DNA from: Gammaproteobacteria bacterium
GTDB lineage: Bacteria; Pseudomonadota; Gammaproteobacteria; S012-40
Direction: 5' to 3'
NCBI GenBank assembly: GCA_029864945.1
Contig: JAOTSL010000116.1
Coordinates: 1 to 9,150 of the forward strand
DNA: 9,150 nucleotides
Shown here: piece by piece, positions 1 to 6,554 of the stretch
Position numbering within the stretch: the first letter of the stretch is position 1
Layout: the number at the start of each line of letters is the position of its first letter
Notes under the pieces: generated by a model
Told to the model about the DNA's origin: nothing
What the model saw: only the letters and a program-made list of their open reading frames with translations
The model's database searches: none
Translations under genes and position numbers: made by a program

Positions 1-15
1 ATTTATTTTGACCAT

Positions 16-72
16 ATTTTCCGTTCATTTTCGTTGAATAGAATGACTATTCGCCTCAAATGAACGAAAAAT
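16..72. repeat. Long imperfect palindrome upstream of the PilZ gene
   Basis: All pairs share one dyad axis centred on base 44. Bases 16-20 pair with 68-72, 22-30 with 58-66 (nine perfect pairs), 33 with 55, and 36-41 with 47-52 (six perfect pairs), around a five-base loop at 42-46. That gives 21 Watson-Crick pairs and one G-U out of 26. Neither strand has a T-run after the stem, and the stem is AT-rich, so it is not a typical intrinsic terminator. It could be a protein-binding dyad, a structured leader or a small repetitive element. Its function is unknown. Confidence 0.6.
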
Positions 73-165
73 CTGCTCTAAAATAACTTTTCTTCGCTAC
101 GGTTTCCATTCTCGGACAGTCTCCTAGATATGTTTTTTCGTTGGAGTATGTGTATGTGCTCAGCC

Positions 166-170
166 AGGAA
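166..170 (+). promoter_or_regulatory. Ribosome binding site that favours the PilZ start at 178
   Basis: AGGAA lies seven bases before the ATG at 178, which is good Shine-Dalgarno spacing. A rival GGAG at 143-146 sits seven bases before an in-frame ATG at 154, so the start is not settled. The extra N-terminal residues from the upstream starts are Met/Cys-rich and look non-native. Confidence 0.5.
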
Positions 171-177
171 TGAAGCG

Positions 178-534
178 ATGAACTCAGAAAAAAGAAATCA
201 CGAACGTAAAAATCTTGACTATGATCAAATACTGGGCAAATTCCAGGTGTCGTTTACCGACGAGGTAATCGAGTTTGATCAAGTTAACGATGTATCTATA
301 TCGGGTATGGGCTTGTTATTCCCTCGATCCGTTCCTGCTGGTGAAATAATAAATATCAGTTATGTATCTGACGATTTTTGCACCGCAGTCGACGCAGAAG
401 TTGTCTGGGAAGAGAAATTATCTGACGGAGTGTTTCGTTTGGGTGTTGAGTTTTCCAATGCAAATATGGATGACAATATTATGTTGTTTATGACGTTGCG
501 TGAGTATATAGACGATTTTGGTGAATCCCTTTAG
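178..534 (+). CDS. PilZ-domain protein (putative c-di-GMP receptor)
   Basis: This is a small single-domain protein of 118 residues from the chosen start. It carries the two PilZ ligand motifs: RxxxR at residues 6-10 (R6 and R10, sequence RNHER), and after about 28 residues the D/NxSxxG motif at 38-43 (DVSISG). A predicted beta-barrel follows, ending in a hydrophobic segment and an acidic C-terminus. PilZ proteins bind cyclic di-GMP through these motifs and pass the signal to motility, polysaccharide or enzyme targets. No partner domain is fused, so the output is unknown. In-frame ATGs at 130, 148 and 154 exist; 178 is preferred for its Shine-Dalgarno sequence and because it places RxxxR near the N-terminus, as is usual. 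The gene stands alone between two long inverted repeats and is not obviously in an operon with argJ, 246 bp downstream. Confidence 0.75.
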   Translation: MNSEKRNHERKNLDYDQILGKFQVSFTDEVIEFDQVNDVSISGMGLLFPRSVPAGEIINISYVSDDFCTAVDAEVVWEEKLSDGVFRLGVEFSNANMDDNIMLFMTLREYIDDFGESL

Positions 535-568
535 TAACTGTCCAGAGTATTCATCTTTTGTCCCAGGC

Positions 569-638
569 CGGGTGTATTTACGCACTTAGTTGGTTGCATC
601 TAAACCATATGCTCGCCTTTCGTGTGCAAACACACCCG
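569..638. repeat. Long stem-loop between the PilZ gene and argJ
   Basis: Arm 569-585 pairs with arm 622-638: 14 Watson-Crick pairs and one G-U out of 17, with mismatches at 576/631 and 580/627. The 36-base interior contains a further hairpin (591-595 with 603-607). Each outer arm can also fold locally: GTGTG at 622-626 pairs with CACAC at 631-635 around a four-base loop, and 572-575 pairs with 582-585. No T-tract follows on either strand. It may act as a weak or factor-dependent terminator for the PilZ gene, a cruciform, or a structured 5' region. The role is not known. Confidence 0.5.
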
Positions 639-737
639 ATCTAAAATAAAATCTAAACGCTCTTAACTGTGTCCGCTCGTGATTGCCCCATCCTTTTATA
701 AATACTATTTTATGTATATTTCCTCAATTTCAAACGC

Positions 738-743
738 TATAAT
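738..743 (+). promoter_or_regulatory. Probable sigma70 -10 element for argJ
   Basis: A perfect TATAAT lies 37 bases before the argJ start in an AT-rich stretch, which would give a short leader. No convincing -35 hexamer is seen 16-18 bases upstream (around 714-721), so the promoter would be weak or activator-dependent. Confidence 0.4.
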
Positions 744-780
744 TTTGGCGTTATCTATTTGGTGTTATTGAGGAATAAAA

Positions 781-2001
781 ATGGCTGTCGGCTTAAAATC
801 TTTGGCAAAATTGCATCCAGTTTCTGGTGTGAAAATTGGTGTCGCTCAAGCGGGTATAAAATACGAAAATCGAAATGACTTAACACTTTTTAGTTTGTGT
901 GAGGGTGCAAACGTTGCTAGTGTTTTTACAAAAAACCGGTTTTGCGCAGCTCCCGTCATAGTTGCTAAAGAAAATTTAGCGGTATCTAGTCCTCGTTATT
1001 TGTTGGTGAATACCGGTAATGCGAATGCCGGTACAGGGCCTGCCGGCAAGCGGGTTTCAGTTGATTGTTGTAATGGGGTTGCATCTATTGCAGGCTGTAA
1101 AGCCGATCAAGTTTTGCCATTTTCAACTGGCGTTATTGGTGAGTTACTTGATGAATCTAAAATTATAAATGCGTTACCTGCCGCGTTCAAAAATTTGAAT
1201 GATGACAATTGGGCGGTTGCTGCAAAAGCAATTATGACGACCGACACGTTACCCAAAGGATGTTCAGCCCAGATCGAGCTTGATGGTGAAATAGTGACTA
1301 TTACCGGGATTTCCAAAGGCTCGGGAATGATTCGTCCGGACATGGCAACCATGTTGGCGTACGTTGCAACCGATGCTGAAATTGATGCTGTTTTATTGCA
1401 GTCTTTATTAAATAAATCGAATCGTGTTTCATTTAATGCAATCACTGTTGATGGTGATACTTCGACAAATGATGCATGCATACTAATGGCTACCGGCAAA
1501 AGTAAGGTTCGGCTTGATGAAAGCAGCTCTGAAGAATTGCTTGCAACATTTTATCAGGCTTTAGAATCCATAATGCAGCAGCTAGCACAAAGTATTATTC
1601 GGGATGGTGAAGGTGCTACCAAATTTATAACTGTCTTAGTTGAAGGTGGGGTTGATACTCATGAGTGTGAGCAGGTCGCATATACCATTGCACATTCTCC
1701 GCTGGTTAAAACGGCATTTTTTGCTTCTGATCCAAATTGGGGCAGAATTCTCGCGGCTGTTGGGCGAGCAGGCATTGATGATCTTGATATCGAAAAGCTG
1801 ACTATAAAATTAAATGACGTTGTAATTGTTGAAGGTGGTGATCGAGCTGCAAGTTATTCTGAAGAAAAAGGTCAGGCGGTTATGAATCAGGAGGAAATTT
1901 GTATTTCTGTGAATCTCGCTCGAGGTGTGGCTCTTCATACAGTATGGACATGCGATCTTTCTTATGATTATGTCAAAATTAATGCAGAGTACCGCTCTTG
2001 A
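781..2001 (+). CDS. argJ: Bifunctional glutamate N-acetyltransferase / ornithine acetyltransferase ArgJ
   Basis: ArgJ transfers acetyl from N-acetylornithine to glutamate, and many versions also make N-acetylglutamate from acetyl-CoA, feeding cytoplasmic arginine biosynthesis. The 406 residues match the family's usual length. The autoprocessing site is present: a KGSGMI segment at 179-184, then the Ala-Thr junction with nucleophile T190 (MATML). Self-cleavage there yields alpha and beta chains. The oxyanion-hole pair T116-G117 lies in STGVIG (115-120). The C-terminus has the characteristic DLSYDYVKINAEYR ending. The start is supported by TGAGG at 769-773, about seven bases upstream, and by the typical N-terminus (MAVGLKSL...LHPVSGVKIG). 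The stop codon directly abuts the next gene's ATG, so the two are probably co-transcribed. Whether it is truly bifunctional cannot be read from the sequence alone. Confidence 0.96.
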   Translation: MAVGLKSLAKLHPVSGVKIGVAQAGIKYENRNDLTLFSLCEGANVASVFTKNRFCAAPVIVAKENLAVSSPRYLLVNTGNANAGTGPAGKRVSVDCCNGVASIAGCKADQVLPFSTGVIGELLDESKIINALPAAFKNLNDDNWAVAAKAIMTTDTLPKGCSAQIELDGEIVTITGISKGSGMIRPDMATMLAYVATDAEIDAVLLQSLLNKSNRVSFNAITVDGDTSTNDACILMATGKSKVRLDESSSEELLATFYQALESIMQQLAQSIIRDGEGATKFITVLVEGGVDTHECEQVAYTIAHSPLVKTAFFASDPNWGRILAAVGRAGIDDLDIEKLTIKLNDVVIVEGGDRAASYSEEKGQAVMNQEEICISVNLARGVALHTVWTCDLSYDYVKINAEYRS

Positions 2002-2436
2002 ATGAGTAAAAATAAAATTGAACGTGGAAGCTGTGTTGAAATGCATTTTCGTATTTCTTTCGAGAATGATTTTGTTGCTGAAGATACTTTTTTGTATGAG
2101 CCGTTGGCGTTTAAAAGTGGTGATGGGTCATTAATTCCAGCATTGGATGAATTTCTGTTAGGCATGCAGGTTGACGATGATGGGCGGCTTGTTATAAATC
2201 CTGATCAGGGTTTTGGGTTTAGAGATGATGAGAACGTGCATCAATTGCCAAGAAGTGATTTCGCTCAAGGTATGAAATTGGCCAAAGGGCAAATTATTGG
2301 TTTTGTTTCACCTGCGGGTGATGAGGTGCCTGGTACCATTTTGGCGGTTGGTGATGACCAGCTAACGGTAGATTTTAATCATCCGTTTGCTGGTCATGTT
2401 GTTATTTTTGATGTGAAGATCATATCTGTTAGTTGA
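2002..2436 (+). CDS. fkpB: FKBP-type peptidyl-prolyl cis-trans isomerase, SlpA/FkpB family
   Basis: This 144-residue soluble protein has the layout of SlpA/FkpB enzymes: an N-terminal FKBP strand region, an insert-in-flap (IF) chaperone domain in the middle (about 65-115), and a return to the FKBP fold with the signature VDFNHPFAGHVVIFDVKI near the C-terminus. Such enzymes isomerise Xaa-Pro bonds and help client proteins fold in the cytoplasm. No signal peptide is visible. The ATG follows the argJ TGA with no intervening base, and there is no good Shine-Dalgarno at normal spacing (only AGAG at 1986-1989), which suggests translational coupling to argJ. In many gammaproteobacteria this gene sits in the ileS-lspA-fkpB-ispH operon. 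Here ispH is adjacent but on the opposite strand. The family call is firm; orthology with E. coli fkpB is likely but not proven. Confidence 0.88.
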   Translation: MSKNKIERGSCVEMHFRISFENDFVAEDTFLYEPLAFKSGDGSLIPALDEFLLGMQVDDDGRLVINPDQGFGFRDDENVHQLPRSDFAQGMKLAKGQIIGFVSPAGDEVPGTILAVGDDQLTVDFNHPFAGHVVIFDVKIISVS

Positions 2437-2454
2437 TATATAAGTGTTCCAAAC

Positions 2455-3393
2455 TTAGACTTGGAGTGTTTTTGGTAAAGGGAAAACAATCGTTTCTTCT
2501 TTGCCCGCGCTTTCTTGTACTGTTGTTACTCCCCATTCTTTTAAACGCGCAATTACTTGTCTGACGAGAATATCTGGTGCTGATGCGCCTGCCGTTACCC
2601 CAATTTTATTTATGTTATTTAGCCACTCCCGATTAATTTCACTTTCGTTGTCGATCAGGTAGGCAGGTGTGCCTAGTTTTTCCGACACCTCTCTTAATCG
2701 ATTGGAGTTGGAGCTATTGGGTGAGCCAACGACAAGTACAAGGTCACATTGTGTTGCGAGTAGTTTAACGGATTCTTGTCTGTTTTGAGTGGCATAACAA
2801 ATGTCATCTTTTTTTGGCCCTTTAATCTCAGGAAACTTCTTCCGTAGAGCATCAATAATATCTGCAGTATCATCCATAGATAATGTGGTTTGGGTAACAA
2901 AAGCCAGCTCAGATGGGTTTACTACATCCAGGTTGCGCACGTCATCGGTGTTTTCTACCAGATATATAGCGCCCTTATTTAGTTTGTTATCATGTTGCCC
3001 AAGTGTGCCTTCAACCTCGGGGTGACCCGCGTGGCCAATTAGAATGCTTTCTTTACCGGCTCGTTGATGGCGAATGACCTCCAGATGCACTTTTGTCACC
3101 AAAGGGCAGGTTGCATCGAAAATTCTCAGACCTCTATCTTCAGCTTCTTTACGAACAGCTTGCGACACCCCATGAGCGCTAAATATAACGGTTTGGTCAT
3201 CAGGTACGTCACGGATTTCGTCTATAAATATAGCACCTTTACTCTTTAGGTCGTCGACTACAAATTTATTATGTACAACTTCGTGTCTTACGTAAATTGG
3301 TGCGCCAAATATTTCAATTGTGCGCTCAACGATATCAATTGCTCTGTCAACGCCGGCGCAGAAACCCCTAGGGTTTGCGAGTAGTACTTGCAT
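2455..3393 (-). CDS. ispH: 4-hydroxy-3-methylbut-2-enyl diphosphate reductase IspH (LytB)
   Basis: IspH is the iron-sulfur enzyme of the last MEP-pathway step, reducing HMBPP to isopentenyl and dimethylallyl diphosphate. From the chosen start it has 312 residues, close to the E. coli protein. The three cluster cysteines are visible at C12 (NPRGFCAGVDRAI), C96 (DATCPLVTKVH) and about C199 (DDICYATQNRQ). The diphosphate and proton-relay residues are also in place: H41 (EVVHNK), H74 (SAHG), H124 and E126 (GHPEVEG), and T167. An in-frame ATG four codons upstream (3405) is possible, but the start at 3393 matches the family N-terminus (MQVLLANPRGFCAG) and has a GGA seven bases ahead, whereas the upstream ATG has no Shine-Dalgarno. 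The gene converges on fkpB and is probably transcribed alone from a promoter around 3429-3456. Confidence 0.96.
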   Translation of the reverse strand: MQVLLANPRGFCAGVDRAIDIVERTIEIFGAPIYVRHEVVHNKFVVDDLKSKGAIFIDEIRDVPDDQTVIFSAHGVSQAVRKEAEDRGLRIFDATCPLVTKVHLEVIRHQRAGKESILIGHAGHPEVEGTLGQHDNKLNKGAIYLVENTDDVRNLDVVNPSELAFVTQTTLSMDDTADIIDALRKKFPEIKGPKKDDICYATQNRQESVKLLATQCDLVLVVGSPNSSNSNRLREVSEKLGTPAYLIDNESEINREWLNNINKIGVTAGASAPDILVRQVIARLKEWGVTTVQESAGKEETIVFPLPKTLQV

Positions 3394-3428
3394 AGTTTTT
3401 TCCATGTTTTGTGTGATCAGCTATGGTC

Positions 3429-3456
3429 ATTATAGGGTCGTTGCTGAATGTGTCGT
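3429..3456 (-). promoter_or_regulatory. Candidate sigma70 promoter for ispH
   Basis: Read on the minus strand, TATAAT (3434-3429) is preceded after 16 bases by ACGACA (3456-3451), which matches four of six bases of the TTGACA consensus. The -10 lies about 36 bases upstream of the ispH ATG, a plausible short leader. Confidence 0.5.
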
Positions 3457-3540
3457 TTTGATGTGCGTATTTTAACATGAAGCAAGAATGCTATCACCTG
3501 TTGCATATAATGAATTGCATATTAGGGCGTATAAGCTCAA

Positions 3541-3567
3541 TAGAAATGCGGTTGAATGAGCCGAAAA
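3541..3567 (+). promoter_or_regulatory. Candidate sigma28 (FliA-type) promoter for the chemosensory operon
   Basis: TAGA, 15 bases, then GCCGAAAA. The -10 matches seven of eight bases of the FliA consensus GCCGATAA, at the correct spacing from a TAAA-like -35. A second, poorer candidate is TAAA (3619-3622), 16 bases, CCCGATTG (3639-3646). Flagellar sigma factor control would suit chemotaxis genes, but short motifs in AT-rich DNA arise by chance. Confidence 0.3.
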
Positions 3568-3709
3568 TAAAGCTCCAGAAAATAAAATGACTGTCGATAC
3601 CTTTAAAACTAAAAGATATAAATCAAGTGTGTTTTATACCCGATTGTAAGTGTGGTTAGCATGAATATGCGGGCGATGAGAGTCGTCAAAGTATAGAAAG
3701 GTAAGAATA

Positions 3710-4009
3710 ATGGTTGAAAGTACAGATGCAGATAAAACGGTCATTAATTGTGAGCCAACAATTGATATCAGCGCGGCGCAGGCACTTTTTGAGCATTTAA
3801 GTAATGCATTATCCGGAAATCATGCTGTGGAAATTAATGCCGGTGATGTTACACGAGTTGATGCCGCAATATTGCAGGTTTTTACTGCCTTTATGCTGGA
3901 GTCAAAAACTAGGGAGCAAAGCGTTACCTGGAACTCAGTATCCGATGCTTTTTATGGATCCGCAGAACAATTGGGGTTGGTTAATGAGCTCAGTTTACCG
4001 GCTAGGTAA
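3710..4009 (+). CDS. STAS-domain protein of the chemosensory operon
   Basis: This 99-residue single-domain protein has the STAS pattern of SpoIIAA/MlaB relatives: strand-helix-strand with INAGDVTRVDAAILQVFTAF (43-62) in the place of the conserved loop and following helix. STAS proteins act as protein-protein switches, often toggled by phosphorylation of the Ser/Thr right after the loop aspartate (DSSG in SpoIIAA). Here that position is A52 (D51-A52-A53), so classical serine phosphorylation looks impossible. The start is supported by GAAAGG (3696-3701), eight bases upstream. It is the first gene of the CheY-CheA-CheW-ParA run, 87 bases before cheY, so it probably acts with that pathway; its partner is unknown. 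Its reading frame and codon use look normal, with no sign of decay. Confidence 0.75.
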   Translation: MVESTDADKTVINCEPTIDISAAQALFEHLSNALSGNHAVEINAGDVTRVDAAILQVFTAFMLESKTREQSVTWNSVSDAFYGSAEQLGLVNELSLPAR

Positions 4010-4083
4010 TAAATCGAAACGTTTTACGAATTCGGTTAAGGAAAAGTTGTTGCATGTCGATGTCCTCATAAAGGAAATCGCAA

Positions 4084-4088
4084 AGGAG
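4084..4088 (+). promoter_or_regulatory. Strong ribosome binding site of cheY
   Basis: AGGAG lies eight bases before the cheY ATG at 4097. It is the best Shine-Dalgarno in the operon and fits high production of a diffusible response regulator. Confidence 0.7.
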
Positions 4089-4096
4089 ATGGTTAA

Positions 4097-4459
4097 ATGG
4101 CAAAAATATTAGCAGTAGATGATTCTGCATCTATGAGACAAATGGTTAGCTTTACTTTAAAGGGGGCTGGGCATGATGTGCAGGAAGCGTGTGACGGCGC
4201 CGAAGCACTAAAAATTGCGCAAACAGGCACTTTTGATCTCGTGCTAACGGACATCAATATGCCAAATATGGACGGTGTAACACTTATAAAAGAGTTACGT
4301 GCGTTACCGGCATATAAGTTTACGCCGATGTTGACGCTTACGACAGAATCTGGCGCTGAGAAAAAGGCAGAAGGTAAGCAGGCGGGTGCAACAGGCTGGA
4401 TTGTAAAGCCATTCAGCCCAGATCAGCTATTAGCAACTATTAAAAAAGTATTGGGGTAA
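4097..4459 (+). CDS. cheY: CheY-type single-domain response regulator
   Basis: This 120-residue receiver domain has no output domain. The acidic pocket is D8-D9, the phospho-acceptor is D52 (LVLTDINMP), the switch Thr is T82 (30 residues after D52, the same spacing as D57-T87 in E. coli CheY), and the conserved Lys is K104 in VKPF. The position of E. coli Tyr106 is occupied by W101 (GWIVKPF). It should receive phosphate from the CheA encoded four bases downstream. Whether it binds the flagellar switch or another target cannot be told; operons of this kind with their own CheY do not always control swimming. The strong Shine-Dalgarno and near-contact with cheA indicate co-expression. Confidence 0.93.
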   Translation: MAKILAVDDSASMRQMVSFTLKGAGHDVQEACDGAEALKIAQTGTFDLVLTDINMPNMDGVTLIKELRALPAYKFTPMLTLTTESGAEKKAEGKQAGATGWIVKPFSPDQLLATIKKVLG

Positions 4460-4463
4460 GAAC

Positions 4464-6533
4464 ATGTCTGTTGATATGTCGCAATTCTACCAGACGTTCT
4501 TCGACGAAAGTTTTGAAGGTCTGGATATTATGGAGTCTGGATTGTTGGGTCTGGATATAGGTGCCGCTGATGCTGAGACAATTAATACCGTTTTTAGGGC
4601 AGCGCATTCCATAAAAGGAGGAAGCGCGACATTCGGGTTTACAGTGGTAGCTGAATTTACGCATCTGATGGAAACATTGCTCGACGAGATGCGTGATGGA
4701 ACGCGGATGGTCACAGAGGACTCGGTTGATTATTTATTAAAATCAGTGGATTGCCTCAAGGAATTATTGACCGCCGTTCAAAATGAATCTGAATATAACG
4801 AAGCTTTTGTCGAAGAAGTTAAGGCGGGATTGGAGCGTTTGCTTCATGGCGATGACGTACCAGTGAAAGTGGATGGTGAGGTGTCAGACAGCTCAACCTC
4901 CAAACCGGAAATAAAAGGGTGGAATATAGAGTTTAAGCCAGCAGAGTATTTACTAAAAACAGGTAATGACCCTGTTAGATTGATTAACGAACTTTCCTTG
5001 CTTGGGAAAATAGAAACAGTTTGTTGTATTGATAATATACCTCTATTTTCAGAATTTAACCCGGAGCTAATTTATTTGTCGTGGAGTATTGTTCTTCACG
5101 GTAATGTGCAAAAAGAAAAAATATCCGAAGTCTTTGAATGGGTGGATGATGACGCTGATATTGTATTAACCTGCATTGGTGGAGAGCAAGAACAAAATAA
5201 TGAAGAAGTAAGTGGCGTCGAGGTAGCAGCACCTGTAGCACCAACAGAAAAAATAGAAGTCCAGGCGCCAGTCGAGAAAATCGAAGCCAGTTTAAAATCC
5301 GAAATACATGATACCGATAAAAAATCCTCACTTAAAAAAACACCAAAAGATCAAAGCTCTATTCGTGTCAGCATAGATAAAGTTGATGATTTGATAAATA
5401 TGGTAGGCGAGCTTGTTATAACCCAATCAATGCTCGGCCAATTGGGAGAGAACGTAACGCCTGACAGCATCGAAAAATTACAGGATGGTCTTGCACAGCT
5501 GGAGCGGAATACGCGTGAATTACAGGAAAGTGTCATGCGTATTCGGATGCTACCTATTAGTTTTGCATTTCAGCGATTTCCCAGAATGGTTAGAGATTTG
5601 TCGAATCAGTTGGGGAAAGAAATTGAGTTGAGGTTGCTGGGTGAACAAACAGAATTAGATAAAACAGTCATGGAAAAAATCGGTGATCCACTTGTTCATT
5701 TGGTAAGGAATTCAGTGGATCATGGGATTGAAACGCCAGACGAAAGAGAGGCGGCAGGAAAACCACGAATGGGGACTGTCGAGCTCAATGCTTTTCATCA
5801 GGGTGGAAGTATTGTTATTGAAATTAATGATGATGGAAAAGGTATTGATAAGGACGTTATTTTTGCAAAAGCGGTAGAAAAAGGCGTTGTGAACGCGAAT
5901 GATTCTTTAACCGACGAGCAGATTTTTGATTTGATATTCGCGCCAGGTTTTTCAACGGCGGCAGTTGTTAGCGACGTTTCCGGCCGAGGGGTCGGTATGG
6001 ATGTAGTTAAGCGAAACATTCGCGAATTGGGTGGCACCATTGAAGTGAAAAGCGAAAAGGGTAAGGGTAGCACTATAATTATTAGGCTTCCTCTAACGTT
6101 AGCAATTTTGGATGGTCAGTTAATACGTGTCGGAGCAGACACCTATATTATTCCGCTCATTTCAATTATTGAATCATTGCAGGTTAAAAAAGAACAAATA
6201 AGTTCCATTGGTGGTCAGGCAGAATTATATAAATTACGAGATGAGTACATCCCGGTTGTACGATTATATGAAACGTTTGGTTTAAAACCAGATTCAGAAG
6301 AATTGGTAGATGGTCTTATTGTTATTGTTGAAGGTGACGGAAGTACAGCAGGATTATTCGTTGATGATTTGTTGGGACAGCAGCAAGTTGTTATCAAAAG
6401 TCTAGAGACAAATTTTCGCCCTGTAGAGGGAGTATCCGGTGCAACAATACTGGGTGACGGTACAGTCGCATTGATACTTGATGTTTCAGGCTTGATAAAT
6501 CTTTCACGCCAATCGAGCGAAAGAGCGGCCTAA
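4464..6533 (+). CDS. cheA: Chemotaxis histidine kinase CheA
   Basis: CheA autophosphorylates in trans under receptor control and phosphorylates CheY (and CheB). The 689 residues show the standard order. P1 HPt domain, about 1-105, has H48 in FRAAHSIKGG, the same number as in E. coli. A second alpha/beta domain at about 151-238 (GWNIEFKP...GNDP...YLSW) occupies the P2 position. An acidic, Pro/Lys-rich linker at about 240-298 contains a short EKIE-x-QAPVEKIE repeat. P3 dimerisation starts near I300 (IRVSIDKVDDLINMVGEL). The P4 ATPase has its N box at 412-421 (HLVRNSVDHG, with N416), G1 at 456-462 (DDGKGID) and G2 at 507-513 (GRGVGMD). A CheW-like P5 runs from about 545 to the end. All catalytic motifs are intact. 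The start is chosen for the E. coli-like beginning (M-S-x-D-x-S-x-FYQTFFDE) and a GGGG seven bases upstream. There is no membrane segment. Confidence 0.97.
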   Translation: MSVDMSQFYQTFFDESFEGLDIMESGLLGLDIGAADAETINTVFRAAHSIKGGSATFGFTVVAEFTHLMETLLDEMRDGTRMVTEDSVDYLLKSVDCLKELLTAVQNESEYNEAFVEEVKAGLERLLHGDDVPVKVDGEVSDSSTSKPEIKGWNIEFKPAEYLLKTGNDPVRLINELSLLGKIETVCCIDNIPLFSEFNPELIYLSWSIVLHGNVQKEKISEVFEWVDDDADIVLTCIGGEQEQNNEEVSGVEVAAPVAPTEKIEVQAPVEKIEASLKSEIHDTDKKSSLKKTPKDQSSIRVSIDKVDDLINMVGELVITQSMLGQLGENVTPDSIEKLQDGLAQLERNTRELQESVMRIRMLPISFAFQRFPRMVRDLSNQLGKEIELRLLGEQTELDKTVMEKIGDPLVHLVRNSVDHGIETPDEREAAGKPRMGTVELNAFHQGGSIVIEINDDGKGIDKDVIFAKAVEKGVVNANDSLTDEQIFDLIFAPGFSTAAVVSDVSGRGVGMDVVKRNIRELGGTIEVKSEKGKGSTIIIRLPLTLAILDGQLIRVGADTYIIPLISIIESLQVKKEQISSIGGQAELYKLRDEYIPVVRLYETFGLKPDSEELVDGLIVIVEGDGSTAGLFVDDLLGQQQVVIKSLETNFRPVEGVSGATILGDGTVALILDVSGLINLSRQSSERAA

Positions 6534-6554
6534 AAGGTTGGAGAAAATAGAGAT

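Larger units (their letters stand above)
3394..3709. other. Divergent intergenic region between ispH and the chemosensory operon
   Basis: About 316 bp without a convincing gene. It holds the ispH promoter on the minus strand, a direct repeat TTGCATAT (3501-3508 and 3515-3522) overlapping a plus-strand TATAAT (3506-3511), a weak GCTCA/TGAGC dyad (3535-3539/3557-3561), and two sigma28-like motifs facing the chemosensory genes. Two tiny ORFs (3587-3649, 20 codons; 3661-3696, 11 codons) lack ribosome binding sites and are not called. Confidence 0.6.

Noticed and set aside
16..72. Integron attC site
   Set aside because: GTTGAAT at 33-39 fits GTTRRRY, but it is on the wrong side of the structure and no RYYYAAC partner is found; the second stem-loop at 569-638 has neither core. 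The PilZ gene is therefore not supported as a gene cassette.
569..638. Intrinsic terminator of the PilZ gene
   Set aside because: The stem is strong, but no T-tract follows on either strand and the loop is 36 bases; it is kept as an unexplained stem-loop instead.
1107..1499. Long minus-strand open frame inside argJ
   Set aside because: Shadow of a well-conserved argJ; low-complexity translation without motifs.
3587..3649. 20-codon open frame upstream of the STAS gene as a leader peptide
   Set aside because: No ribosome binding site, no regulatory codon run and no following attenuator-like hairpin.
3804..4112. Alternative reading frame through the STAS gene into cheY
   Set aside because: It overlaps the STAS frame entirely, has no domain signature and no ribosome site; the STAS frame has both. 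There is no sign of a frameshift in the STAS gene.
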